64,000 bases of DNA from Ramlibacter aurantiacus. Lineage in GTDB: Bacteria; Pseudomonadota; Gammaproteobacteria; Burkholderiales; Burkholderiaceae_C. The notes beneath the pieces are model-generated. The model saw nothing but the letters and a program-made list of their open reading frames with translations, was not told the origin of the DNA and ran no database searches. How positions within the stretch are numbered: position 1 is the stretch's first letter; each line of letters starts with the position of its first letter. The stretch is from positions 1-64,000 of the forward strand of contig NZ_JAEQNA010000009.1 in assembly GCF_016722895.1 (NCBI RefSeq), in the 5' to 3' direction. The position numbers and the translations under genes were made by a program. This document shows, one piece after another, positions 41,648 to 50,189 of the stretch.

Positions 41648-43083
41648 TGGCCACCGCGCGCCTGGCCCACGAGACCGATCTCGCCGGGTTCCGGCGCGAG
41701 GCGCGCCGGCTGGTCGCGCAGGGCATGGCGCCGCACCAGGTGTCCTGGAGCGTCGGCGCGGCGGACGACGACCTCTTCGCCCACAGCGAGCCGTCGGGTG
41801 GGGCCGCGACCGGCGCGAGCACGCTGGCCGTCCCCGCCGCGTTCCTCGCCTTGTGCGAGCAGGTCGTGCTGCACCGCGATCCGCAGCGGTTCGCGCTGCT
41901 CTATCGCCTGCTGTGGCGCCTGCTGCACGAGCCCGGCCTGCGGGATGATCCGCTCGATGCCGACAGGCTGCAGCTGGCCCGCATGGCCAAGGCGGTGCAG
42001 CGCGACATGCACAAGATGCGGGCTTTCGTGCGCTTTCGCACCGTGGACCGCGCGGGCGACGCCCGGGGCCCGCTGCACGTCGCCTGGTTCGAACCCGGGC
42101 ACCGCATCACCGCAGCCAACGGCCCCTGGTTCCAGCGCCGCTTCGCCAACATGCACTGGGCGATCCTCACGCCCGATTGCTGCCTCGATTGGGACGGCCA
42201 GCGGCTGCAGGTGCGCGGCGGCGCCGCTCGGGCCGACGCACCCGCGGCCGATGCCGGCGAAGCGCTGTGGCTCACCTACTACCGCAGCATCTTCAACCCG
42301 GCCCGCCTCAACCTGCCGGTGATGCAACAGGAGATGCCCCGGCGCTACTGGCGCAACCTGCCCGAAGCGCAGGCCATCGCACCGCTGGCGGCCGCTGCCG
42401 CGCAGCGCACGGCGCACATGATCGATGCCGCGCCGTCCGCATCGACGCCACGCATCCCCATCTGGTCGGCGCCGGCGCCCGAACGCCCCGCTGCCGGAAC
42501 CCTGGCCGAACTCGCCCACAACATGCAGCACTGCCGCGACTGCCCCATCGGCGCGTCGGCCACCCAGGCGGTGTGCGGCGAGGGGCCGCTGCAGGCGGCG
42601 GTCATGTTCGTGGGCGAGCAGCCCGGCGACCAGGAAGACCTGCGCGGCCGCCCCTTCGTCGGTCCGGCCGGCCAGCTGCTCGACCGCGCCTTGCAGCAGG
42701 CGGGCATCGCCCGTGAGTCGGCCTATCTCACCAACGCCGTGCGGCACTTCAAGCACGAGCTGCGCGGCAAACGCCGGCTGCACAAGACGCCATCGCAACA
42801 GGAGGCGCTGGCCTGCCGGCACTGGCTGGAGGAAGAGATCGCGCTGGTGCGGCCGCGGGCAATCGTCGCGCTCGGTGCCACGGCCGCCCGCTCGTTGCTC
42901 GGCCGGCCGGTGGCGGTGATGAGCGAACGGGGCCGATGGCACGAGCGCCCCGATGGCCTGCGCGTCCTGGTGACCGTGCATCCCTCGTCGCTGCTGCGCC
43001 TGCCGGCGGAGCAGATGGCGCAGGCTTTCGAGGCTTTCGTGGAGGACTTGCGGCGCGTGTCGAACCCGCTCGTAGCGCAGTAG
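41647..43083 (+). CDS. UdgX-type uracil-DNA binding protein fused to a DUF4130-type domain
   Basis: 478 residues. About 1-250 is the conserved partner domain of the radical SAM protein (RFALLYRLLWRLL, MHKMRAFVRFR, FARRFANMHWAILTPD-like). About 280-470 is a family-4/UdgX uracil-DNA glycosylase: HCRDC (C296, C299), GEQPGDQED (323-331), KRRLH (375-379) and VHPSSLLR (444-451). In UdgX the KRR-I/L-H histidine bonds covalently to the abasic site after uracil removal. It forms a two-gene cassette with the radical SAM gene. Confidence 0.9.
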   Translation: MATARLAHETDLAGFRREARRLVAQGMAPHQVSWSVGAADDDLFAHSEPSGGAATGASTLAVPAAFLALCEQVVLHRDPQRFALLYRLLWRLLHEPGLRDDPLDADRLQLARMAKAVQRDMHKMRAFVRFRTVDRAGDARGPLHVAWFEPGHRITAANGPWFQRRFANMHWAILTPDCCLDWDGQRLQVRGGAARADAPAADAGEALWLTYYRSIFNPARLNLPVMQQEMPRRYWRNLPEAQAIAPLAAAAAQRTAHMIDAAPSASTPRIPIWSAPAPERPAAGTLAELAHNMQHCRDCPIGASATQAVCGEGPLQAAVMFVGEQPGDQEDLRGRPFVGPAGQLLDRALQQAGIARESAYLTNAVRHFKHELRGKRRLHKTPSQQEALACRHWLEEEIALVRPRAIVALGATAARSLLGRPVAVMSERGRWHERPDGLRVLVTVHPSSLLRLPAEQMAQAFEAFVEDLRRVSNPLVAQ

Positions 43084-43201
43084 GCCCGATGACGTGACCG
43101 GGCTGTGAGTTCAACTCAAGCCCTCGCGCAAGGAACTCGATTGGTGGTCGGGGGGGAAGTGCGGAACATTCCGGCCACACACCACGCCGTTCGCAAGTTC
43201 C

Positions 43202-44440
43202 ATGCTTTCATCGTTCCGGGTCCTGGACCTGACATGGGTCCTCGGTGGCCCCTTCGCCGGTCAGTTGCTCGCGCAGCTCGGTGCCGAGGTCATCAAGGTC
43301 GAGCCGCTCGAAGGCGACATGGCGCGCCAGCTGTCGCGGCGCGGCGCCGAGTTCCAGGGGGACTCGGCCTTCTTCCTGTCGGTGAACCGGGGCAAGGAGA
43401 GTCTGGCGCTGGACCTCAAGAGCCCCGCTGGCCGCGAGGTCTTCTATGACCTGGTGCGCCAAAGCGATGCGGTGATCTACGGTTTTGCACCCAGCGTGCC
43501 CGAGCGCCTGGGCCTGGACCGTGATGCACTGCTGGCCGTCCATCCGCGGCTGGCCATCGCGCAGCTGATCGGGCTGCACGACCGGCCGCCGTACTCCGAG
43601 GCGCCGGCCTTCGACCTGGTGGTGCAGGCCATGGCCGGCATCATGAGCATCACGGGCGAGCGGGAGGGGGCGCCGGTGCGGGTCGGCTACCAGATCGCCG
43701 ACCTGGCCGGCGGCCTGTACCTGTCCCTGGCCTGCGTGGCGGCCATGCTGCGTGCACTCAAGACCGGCACCGGCGAACTGGTGCAGGTCTCGCTGCTCGA
43801 TTGCCAGCTCGCGCTGCTGACCTGGCAGGCGCAGGACTATTTCGTTTCAGGCCAGGTGCCCAGGGCCAATGGTGCGCGGCATCCCACCATCGCCCCGAGT
43901 GACATCTACCGTTGCCTGGATGACCGCTTCGTCGCCATTTCACCGACCGGGCAGCAGTTCTGGCAGGGCTTCTGCAAGGCCATGGGCCGCGCCGAGCTGG
44001 TGGACGACCCGCGCTTCCAGACGCCCAAGCTGCGCGTGGACAACGCCGACGCGCTCACGCACATCCTGCAGCAGGAGTTCGGCAAGCGCACCTCCACGGA
44101 ATGGAGCAAGGACCTGTTCGAAGCGCGGGTGCCCGCCGGTCCCGTCAACGACGTGGCCCAGGCCGTGAGCCAGCCCCTGGCCGGCCTGCGAGGCATGGTC
44201 GAAGACGTGCCGCACCCGGCCACCGGCGCCACGCTCAAGTTCCTGGGCAGCCCGTTCAAGTTTGCCGGCGGGGCTTCGCTCGCCTACCCGCCCCGGCTGG
44301 GCCAGCACACCCGCGACGTGCTCACCCGTGTATGCGGCTACGACGACACGACCATCGATGCACTGGTTCGCGATCGCGTGGTCCGCGACGGCCGACCCAT
44401 GCCCGGCTCATCACCCGACCCATCACCCACCACCGACTGA
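43202..44440 (+). CDS. CaiB/BaiF family III CoA-transferase
   Basis: 412 residues. RVLDLTWVLGGPFAGQLLAQLGAEVIKVE and VNRGKESLALDLKSPAGR are hallmark N-terminal segments, and the catalytic Asp is the D in YQIADLAGG. It transfers CoA from an acyl-CoA donor to an organic acid. First of four genes with two MaoC-type and one citryl-CoA-lyase-like gene, consistent with CoA-dependent breakdown of a branched or C5 dicarboxylic acid. Confidence 0.92.
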   Translation: MLSSFRVLDLTWVLGGPFAGQLLAQLGAEVIKVEPLEGDMARQLSRRGAEFQGDSAFFLSVNRGKESLALDLKSPAGREVFYDLVRQSDAVIYGFAPSVPERLGLDRDALLAVHPRLAIAQLIGLHDRPPYSEAPAFDLVVQAMAGIMSITGEREGAPVRVGYQIADLAGGLYLSLACVAAMLRALKTGTGELVQVSLLDCQLALLTWQAQDYFVSGQVPRANGARHPTIAPSDIYRCLDDRFVAISPTGQQFWQGFCKAMGRAELVDDPRFQTPKLRVDNADALTHILQQEFGKRTSTEWSKDLFEARVPAGPVNDVAQAVSQPLAGLRGMVEDVPHPATGATLKFLGSPFKFAGGASLAYPPRLGQHTRDVLTRVCGYDDTTIDALVRDRVVRDGRPMPGSSPDPSPTTD

Positions 44441-44453
44441 AGGAGACGTTGTC

Positions 44454-44903
44454 ATGACATGGCCCACCGAAGTGAAACCCCGGGAAGGCGAGCAGCCTGC
44501 CGCCCTGTACAAGGACTGGCAGGTCGGCGCGGAATTCCCCACGCTGGCGTTCTCGATCACGCCCGAAGTGGTGGACGAGTATTTGTCGGTCACGGATTCC
44601 GACCGCGAGAACTTCGTGATCGATGGCCGGCAGGCCGCGCCGCCCAACGTGCTGGCCGTCTACATGATGGCCGTGATGTACCGCAAGTACCCGCCCCAGC
44701 AGGGCGGGATCATGATCGGCAACACCTTCAACTTCTACCACCCGATCTGGGCCGACGAGACCACCGACGTCGTCGCGGGTGGCCGCGTGACCGAGAAGTT
44801 CGAGAGGAAAGGCCGCAAGTACATCTGCTACGCCGTGGACTTCAAGCGCGCAGATGGCCAGAGGCTTTGCAGCGTCCTCCACACCTCCGCCTTTCCCGAG
44901 TGA
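44454..44903 (+). CDS. MaoC-like hot-dog dehydratase/hydratase, first of a pair
   Basis: 149 residues with FAS1-type MaoC_N features (KDWQVGAEFPTLAFSITPEVVDEYLSVTDS; FYHPIWADETTDVVAGGRV; RKGRKYICYAVDF). The H-D catalytic dyad expected in one half of a split MaoC is not obvious here. AGGAGA precedes ATG 44454. Together with the next gene it may form a heteromeric enoyl-CoA hydratase. Confidence 0.8.
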   Translation: MTWPTEVKPREGEQPAALYKDWQVGAEFPTLAFSITPEVVDEYLSVTDSDRENFVIDGRQAAPPNVLAVYMMAVMYRKYPPQQGGIMIGNTFNFYHPIWADETTDVVAGGRVTEKFERKGRKYICYAVDFKRADGQRLCSVLHTSAFPE

Positions 44904-44911
44904 GCATCGTC

Positions 44912-45247
44912 ATGATCGAAAAGACCATCCTGCAGACCCAGGCCATGTTCGACAACTATGGCAAGTTGAACGGCGACAACGACATCCTTCACTACGACGA
45001 CGCCTTCGCCAAGGCGCGCGGCTTCCGCGGCACGCTGGGCCACGGACTGATGTACACCGCCTACGTGTCCAACCTGGCGGCCAGGAAGTTCGGCAAGCGA
45101 TGGCACTACGACGGCCAATTGACAGTGAAGTTCGTCGCCGGCGTCTGCCCCGGCGACCAGCTGCGGGTGACGCTGGCCGACGACGGCGCCGCGAAGTGCG
45201 AGTCCCAGTTCGCCACCACGCTGGTCGGCTCGGCCACCCTGCGTTGA
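44912..45247 (+). CDS. MaoC-like hydratase, second of a pair
   Basis: 111 residues. The hydratase-2-type stretch YGKLNGDNDILHYDDAFAKA is followed by GTLGHGLMYTAYVSNLA, then the hot-dog end (LTVKFVAGVCPGDQLRVTL). The N-D-x-x-H pattern supplies the catalytic dyad. A GTG at 44900 overlapping the previous stop is an alternative start. It likely hydrates an enoyl-CoA made by the CoA-transferase route. Confidence 0.85.
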   Translation: MIEKTILQTQAMFDNYGKLNGDNDILHYDDAFAKARGFRGTLGHGLMYTAYVSNLAARKFGKRWHYDGQLTVKFVAGVCPGDQLRVTLADDGAAKCESQFATTLVGSATLR

Positions 45248-45255
45248 AGCGACGG

Positions 45256-46047
45256 ATGGCTGAAGGCCGTTCGACTGTGGCACGCACCCGCATCGCCACC
45301 AGCGACGCGACTTCGGTGCGTGTCGCCGGCCGCGACCTGGTGCGCGAGCTGATTGGGGAGTGCAGCTACTCGCAGATGCTGTACCTGCTGACCTGCGGGC
45401 GCCTCCCCACGGCGGATGAACTCGCGGTGCTCGACGCCTGCCTGGTGACCCTGATGGAGCACGGCTTCAACCCCAGCACGCTGGTCGCGCGCCTGATGGC
45501 GCACAGCGTCCCCGGTGAACCCCAGGTGGCGATCGCCAGCGGGTTGCTCGCAGTCGGCGGCGTCTTCGCCGGCACCACCGAACAGTGCGCCGGGATGTTG
45601 GTGTCGCTGGCTGCGCGCGTCGACGCCGGCGCCGAGCCTGCGGCCGTGCTGAGTGACTTCGCTGTCAGCCGCGTGCTCGGAAGCCAGCCGATTCCCGGCT
45701 TCGGCCATGCCACGCACCGCCCGGACGACCCGCGCTCGGGCAAGCTGTTCACGGTGGCCGAGCGCCACGGCGGCCTGGGACGTCACGCCAGACTGCTGCA
45801 GCAGCTGGCGGTGCAGGTGGACGCCGCGATGGGCCGGCACCTCACCATCAACGCCACCGGCGCCATCGGCGCCTTGCTGCTGGACATCGGGGTGCCGGTG
45901 GAGGCGATGCGCGGCTTTGCCGTCGCCTCGCGAGCGGGCGGCCTGGTGGGGCATCTGCTGGAAGAGTCCCGGTCGCCTTCAGCGCGCGTGATCTGGGACG
46001 CCGCGCGTGCGGCGGTGCCCTACGAGGAGCCGCCCGGCACCTGTTGA
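45256..46047 (+). CDS. Short citrate-synthase-fold protein (citryl-CoA lyase-like)
   Basis: 263 residues against roughly 370-430 for citrate synthase. The first part reads SVRVAGRDLVRELIGECSYS, and the fold's histidines appear in LMAHSVPGE and GFGHATHRPDDPRSGKLF. FAVASRAGGLVGHLLEESR matches the C-terminal active-site helix region. It would cleave a citryl- or citramalyl-like CoA thioester to acetyl-CoA or pyruvate plus an oxo acid. ATG 45256; a TTG at 45244 overlaps the MaoC stop. Its 3' end overlaps the LysR gene by 28 bp. Confidence 0.78.
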   Translation: MAEGRSTVARTRIATSDATSVRVAGRDLVRELIGECSYSQMLYLLTCGRLPTADELAVLDACLVTLMEHGFNPSTLVARLMAHSVPGEPQVAIASGLLAVGGVFAGTTEQCAGMLVSLAARVDAGAEPAAVLSDFAVSRVLGSQPIPGFGHATHRPDDPRSGKLFTVAERHGGLGRHARLLQQLAVQVDAAMGRHLTINATGAIGALLLDIGVPVEAMRGFAVASRAGGLVGHLLEESRSPSARVIWDAARAAVPYEEPPGTC

Positions 46048-46967
46048 GCCGTCTCGTGCAGCACCTCGGATGCCATCTGGTTGGACGCCGCGCCTTCGCT
46101 GACCAGCCACTCCACGAAGGCGCGCGTCAGCGGCGCCTGCCGCCGGGCCGGTGCCACGCCGAAGCAATAGTCGCGCTCGGTCGCGGCAGGCAGCATGAAC
46201 GGAATCGCCAGGCTGCCGGCAGCCAGGTCGTCGGCCACCAGGGTGAGTGGAATGAGGGCGATGCCCAGCCCGTCCAGTGCAGCCTGCACGGCATAGAACA
46301 TTTCCTCGAAGCGCAGGAACTGGCTCTCGGGCGGTCTCGGCAGCCCGGCGGCCGCGAACCAGTGTTCCCAGTTGGTCCGATTGGTCGCGGCTTCGATCAA
46401 CCGGTGCTGCAGCAGGTCGACGGGTCCCTTCAACGCTTGCCCCTCCATCAATTCAGGAGCGCACACGCAGGCCAGCTCGCCGGACAGGAAGGGCTGCATC
46501 TGATCGGCTCGATCCTCGCTGGACACGCGCCGGATGATCACGTCCAGGTCGCCCAGGCGGCTCAGCTGCGCTTCGCCGGTGCCGGTGGACAGCCGCACGT
46601 CGGCTTCCGGGAAGCGGCGCTGGAAAGTGGTGAGCCGTGGAATCAGCCACTTCATGGTGAAGGTGGGCGGCGCGTTGACGCGGACCAGCGAGCGCGACTT
46701 GCGGCGGCTGGCTTCGTCCACCGCGATGGCAATCGCATCGAGTGCCGGGGACACGCCGTCGAACAGTGCCTGCCCTTCGGCCGTGAGACGCATGGGCAGG
46801 TCGCGCACGAACAAGCTGGTGGCGAGCGTGGCTTCCAGGGCGGAGATCTGGCGGCTCACCGCCCCATGCGTGACCCCCAGCTCCTCGGCCGCGCGGGTGA
46901 AGTTCAGGTGGCGGGCCGCCGCATCGAACGTCCGCAGGGCATTGAGTGGGAGCGAACGTCTGTCCAT
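46020..46967 (-). CDS. LysR-family regulator (GcvA/AmpR branch)
   Basis: 315 residues from MDRRSLPLNALRTFDAAARH, the start typical of the GcvA branch. The helix-turn-helix is FTRAAEELGVTHGAVSRQIS. Divergent from the Bug gene at 47074 and tail-to-tail, with a 28-bp overlap, with the citryl-CoA-lyase-like gene. May control either or both. Confidence 0.9.
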   Translation of the reverse strand: MDRRSLPLNALRTFDAAARHLNFTRAAEELGVTHGAVSRQISALEATLATSLFVRDLPMRLTAEGQALFDGVSPALDAIAIAVDEASRRKSRSLVRVNAPPTFTMKWLIPRLTTFQRRFPEADVRLSTGTGEAQLSRLGDLDVIIRRVSSEDRADQMQPFLSGELACVCAPELMEGQALKGPVDLLQHRLIEAATNRTNWEHWFAAAGLPRPPESQFLRFEEMFYAVQAALDGLGIALIPLTLVADDLAAGSLAIPFMLPAATERDYCFGVAPARRQAPLTRAFVEWLVSEGAASNQMASEVLHETAQQVPGGSS

Positions 46968-47073
46968 GGCGATCAGGAAAAGTCACACGGCGCTGCACAG
47001 AACTCACTTTGCAGGCGCCCGGTGGCGAGCGGAAACTACTTCGGCAAGGTTAACAAAACCAAGGAGACACCTC
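46968..47073. promoter_or_regulatory. Divergent control region, LysR / Bug unit 5
   Basis: 106 bp containing ctgca-N12-tgcag (about 47004-47025), gttaac and a strong aaggag Shine-Dalgarno for the Bug gene. A LysR operator is expected here; no box is certain. Confidence 0.4.
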
Positions 47074-48057
47074 ATGTTGCGACTGATTCCCACCCGCCGC
47101 CACGTGCTGGGCGCGTTGGGCGCATGGGCCATCGCGCCCTATGCGCATGCCCAGGCCTATCCCGTCAGGCCCATCAGGATCGTGTGCGCCCATGCCCCGG
47201 GCGGCGCGGCGGACCAGCTCTCGCGCATCGTGGCCGACCGCATGGCCGGCCTGCTGGGTCAGCCGGTGGTCGTGGAGAACCGGCCCGGCGCCAGCACCAT
47301 GATCGCCGCGGAGCATGTGGCCGCGGCGCCGGCGGACGGCTACACGCTGCTGATGGCGACCGTCACCACGCTGTCGATCAATCCGACCATCCAGCGCAAG
47401 ATCCGCTACTCGCCCTTGAAGGACTTCGCGCCGGTCTCGATCGTCGCCTCGACCCCGTTCTTTCTCGGAGTCGGAAACGACGTGCCGGCGCGCACCAGCG
47501 CCGAGGTCATCGCGCTCGCCAAGTCCATGCCGGGCAAACTGAACTACGGCTCGTCGGGCGAGGGCACGTCCTCGCACCTGGCGGGCGAGCTGTTCAACAT
47601 GATGGCCGGCATCCAGACCGTGCATGTGCCGTACAAGGCGACCTCGGCCCGTAACAACGACCTGGCTTCTGGAATCATCCAGATGGTCTTCGGCAACGAC
47701 GTGATGGCACTGGCCAAGAGCGGGCGGGTCCGCGTGCTCGGCGTCACGTCCTCGCAGCGGCTGTCCGGCTACCCGGAGATCCCCACCGTCGCCGAGGCGG
47801 CCAACCTGCCGAACTACGAAGCCAGCGTCTGGTACGGCCTGGTGGCCCCCGCCGGCACGCCGGCGCCGATCGTCGCGACCATCCAGCAGGCGGTCGCCGC
47901 CATCCTGGGGCAGCCCGAGGTCAAGAAGCAGATCATGAGCTCCGTCGGTGGTGAAGCCGTGGGCAGCACACCCGAGGCCTTCGCGCGCACCATCCAGGCT
48001 GACCTGGTCAAGTGGGAGAAGGTCATCAGGCAGGCGAACGTCAGGACCGAGAGCTGA
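47074..48057 (+). CDS. Bug-family TTT substrate-binding protein (unit 5)
   Basis: 327 residues. The N terminus (RRHVLGALGAWAIAPYAHAQ) has a twin arginine and could be a Tat signal, unlike the other copies. The Bug core CAHAPGGAADQLSRI and QPVVVENRPGASTMIA follow. AAGGAG is 8 nt before ATG 47074. Single gene divergent from LysR. It may feed the CoA-transferase pathway upstream. Confidence 0.9.
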   Translation: MLRLIPTRRHVLGALGAWAIAPYAHAQAYPVRPIRIVCAHAPGGAADQLSRIVADRMAGLLGQPVVVENRPGASTMIAAEHVAAAPADGYTLLMATVTTLSINPTIQRKIRYSPLKDFAPVSIVASTPFFLGVGNDVPARTSAEVIALAKSMPGKLNYGSSGEGTSSHLAGELFNMMAGIQTVHVPYKATSARNNDLASGIIQMVFGNDVMALAKSGRVRVLGVTSSQRLSGYPEIPTVAEAANLPNYEASVWYGLVAPAGTPAPIVATIQQAVAAILGQPEVKKQIMSSVGGEAVGSTPEAFARTIQADLVKWEKVIRQANVRTES

Positions 48058-48075
48058 GGGCCTGGGACGGCAGGG

Positions 48076-48098
48076 GCCAGGCGGCCATCGTGCCTGGC
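48076..48098. terminator. Hairpin between convergent genes
   Basis: gccaggc (48076-48082) and gcctggc (48092-48098) pair perfectly around a 9-nt loop, between the Bug stop (48057) and the oxidoreductase stop (48151). No T-run, so termination efficiency is doubtful. Confidence 0.35.
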
Positions 48099-48150
48099 GG
48101 CCGTGCCACGAACCTGTTCGGGTGCGCCGGACGCCGCGGCGCCATTTCGT

Positions 48151-49146
48151 TCAGGCCTCCGGCCGCAGCACGATCTTGCCCAGCACCACCGCCGCATCGA
48201 GCATCTCGTGCGCCCGGCGCGCCTGCGACAGCGGCAGGCAGGTGGCCGGCGGCGGGTGGATGCGGCGCTGCGCCAGCAGGTCGATGGCCCGTTGCAGCAG
48301 GGCACGGCGCAGCGGCGGATCGCCGTCCAGCGTGTGGATGGTGTAGCAGCGGATGGCCGGGCTTTTCGAGCCGTGGCGGCGCAGCGCCTCCAGCAGGTTG
48401 TCGGTGGGCAAGCCCGCCAGCGCGTTGTACGAAACCAGGGTGCCCAGGGGCGCCAGCAGGTCCAGGTTGGCCGTGAAGCCCGGGCCTCCCACGTGGTCGA
48501 ACACCACGTCCACGCCTCGGCCGCCGGTCAACGCCCGCACGCGGGCGGCGACGTCTTCACGGGAGCGGTCGATCCCTTCGGCGCCGCCGTGGCGGCGGGC
48601 GTAGGCCGCTTTCTCCGGCGTGCTGGCGGTGGCGATGGCACGGATGCCGTCGACGGCCGCCATCTGCGCCAACGCAATGGCAACGCCGCCCGCGCCGCCA
48701 TGCACGACGAAAGACCCCGGCACGCGACCGCCCGACGCATGCAGCAAGGCCCCCGCCAGCTGGTAGTTCGGCAGCGACACCGCGTCGTCCCACGGCACCT
48801 CGGGTGGCAGCCGGAAGGCGGCCTGCGCGGGGACGCAGATCTCCTGCGCGTAGCAGCCACCACGCTGGGCCAGCTCGCGCGAGCTGACCAGGGCTCGATC
48901 GCCCACTCGCCATCCGGTGACGCCAGGCCCCACCTCCGCCACTTCGCCGGCCAACTCGTTGCCGGGAACCGCAGGCAGCGGCGGCATCCATCGGTAGATG
49001 CCCTGGCGGATCAGCACGTCGGGCTTGCCGACGCCGATCGCTCGCGCGCGCACCCGAAGCAGCCCCGGGGCGATCGCCGGCTCGGGCAGCTGCACACACT
49101 CCAGCACCTCGGGCCCGCCGGGGTGCCGGACCTGGATCGCCAGCAC
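48151..49146 (-). CDS. Zinc-less MDR-family quinone oxidoreductase / alcohol dehydrogenase
   Basis: 331 residues starting at GTG 49146 (VLAIQVRHPGGPEVL). The GroES-like half has PAVPGNELAGEVAEVGPGV, and the Rossmann half has VHGGAGGVAIALAQMAA and GRGVDVVFDHVGG. Catalytic-zinc ligands are not evident, as in QOR-type members that reduce quinones or enoyl groups with NADPH. Follows the Bug gene by 17 bp in the FAH operon. Confidence 0.85.
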   Translation of the reverse strand: MLAIQVRHPGGPEVLECVQLPEPAIAPGLLRVRARAIGVGKPDVLIRQGIYRWMPPLPAVPGNELAGEVAEVGPGVTGWRVGDRALVSSRELAQRGGCYAQEICVPAQAAFRLPPEVPWDDAVSLPNYQLAGALLHASGGRVPGSFVVHGGAGGVAIALAQMAAVDGIRAIATASTPEKAAYARRHGGAEGIDRSREDVAARVRALTGGRGVDVVFDHVGGPGFTANLDLLAPLGTLVSYNALAGLPTDNLLEALRRHGSKSPAIRCYTIHTLDGDPPLRRALLQRAIDLLAQRRIHPPPATCLPLSQARRAHEMLDAAVVLGKIVLRPEA

Positions 49147-49163
49147 GGGTCGGCCTGCGCGGG

Positions 49164-50147
49164 TCAGTCCGGCTTGGCGCCGGACTCCTTGACCACCCGG
49201 GCCCACTTGCGCACCTCGTTCTCGACGTGTCGCGTGAACTGCTCGGAAGAACCGCCGACCGGGTCGGAGCCTTCCTTGCTCAGCGAGGTCCGGAACTCCG
49301 GCTCGTCGATGATCCGGTTCATCACCTCGCTCAGGCGGCGCACCACCTCGGGCGGCGTCTGCGCCGGTGCGAACAGGCCCTGCCAGGAGTTGATCTCGTA
49401 ATCGGGGAAGCCCGACTCCGCCAGGGTCGGCACGTCGGGCAATGCCGGGGTGCGCTTCTCCGTGGTGACGGCCAGCGCCCGCAGCTTGCCGTTCTTCACC
49501 TGGGGCAGCATCGCCGGCAGCAGCCCGAAGTGGGCGTCCACGTGGCCGGCCAGCAGGTCGTTCATCACCGGCGCGTTGCCCTTGTAGGGCACGTGCACCA
49601 TGTCGACCTTGGCCATCGTCTTGAACATTTCGCCGGCGAGGTGCGGCGAGGTGCCGTTGCCCGAGGACGCGTAGTTCAACTTGACCGGCCGGTTGCGCGC
49701 CAGCTCGACGAACTCGCGCAGGTTGCGGGCCGGCAGGCTGGAGTTGACCACCAGCACCAGGGGCAGGCTGGAGATCTGCGTGACCGGCTGCAGGTCCTTC
49801 ACGGCATCGAATGGCACGTTGGGCTGCAGGCTCGCATTGATCGCGAGCGAGATGGTGCTGACCAGCAGCGTGTGGCCGTCCGGCGGGGCCTTGGCCACGA
49901 TGGCCGAGCCGATGGTCGAACCGGCGCCGGGCCGGTTCTCCACGATGACCGGCTGGTTCAGGTGCGCACTCAGCTTCTTGCCGATCAGCCGCGCCATCGT
50001 GTCGGTGCTGCCGCCGGCCGCGAACGGCACGATGATCGTGATCGGCTTGCCGGGGTAGGCCGATGGCTGCGCCGAGGCCGTGCCGGCCACGCAAGCCCAG
50101 GCGATGGCGGACAGCAGGGGAAGTCGAAGGAACTGTCGCTTGTTCAT
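49164..50147 (-). CDS. Bug-family TTT substrate-binding protein (unit 6)
   Basis: 327 residues; signal peptide MNKRQFLRLPLLSAIAWACV to AGTASAQ, then VPFAAGGSTDTMARL and QPVIVENRPGAGSTIG. Sits between an FAH-family hydrolase and a QOR-type oxidoreductase in one operon. Periplasmic receptor, ligand unknown. Confidence 0.9.
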   Translation of the reverse strand: MNKRQFLRLPLLSAIAWACVAGTASAQPSAYPGKPITIIVPFAAGGSTDTMARLIGKKLSAHLNQPVIVENRPGAGSTIGSAIVAKAPPDGHTLLVSTISLAINASLQPNVPFDAVKDLQPVTQISSLPLVLVVNSSLPARNLREFVELARNRPVKLNYASSGNGTSPHLAGEMFKTMAKVDMVHVPYKGNAPVMNDLLAGHVDAHFGLLPAMLPQVKNGKLRALAVTTEKRTPALPDVPTLAESGFPDYEINSWQGLFAPAQTPPEVVRRLSEVMNRIIDEPEFRTSLSKEGSDPVGGSSEQFTRHVENEVRKWARVVKESGAKPD

Positions 50148-50189
50148 GGTCGTCTCCGTTTCTTGTTGGTGAGCTGCAGCCGGTCCCGC

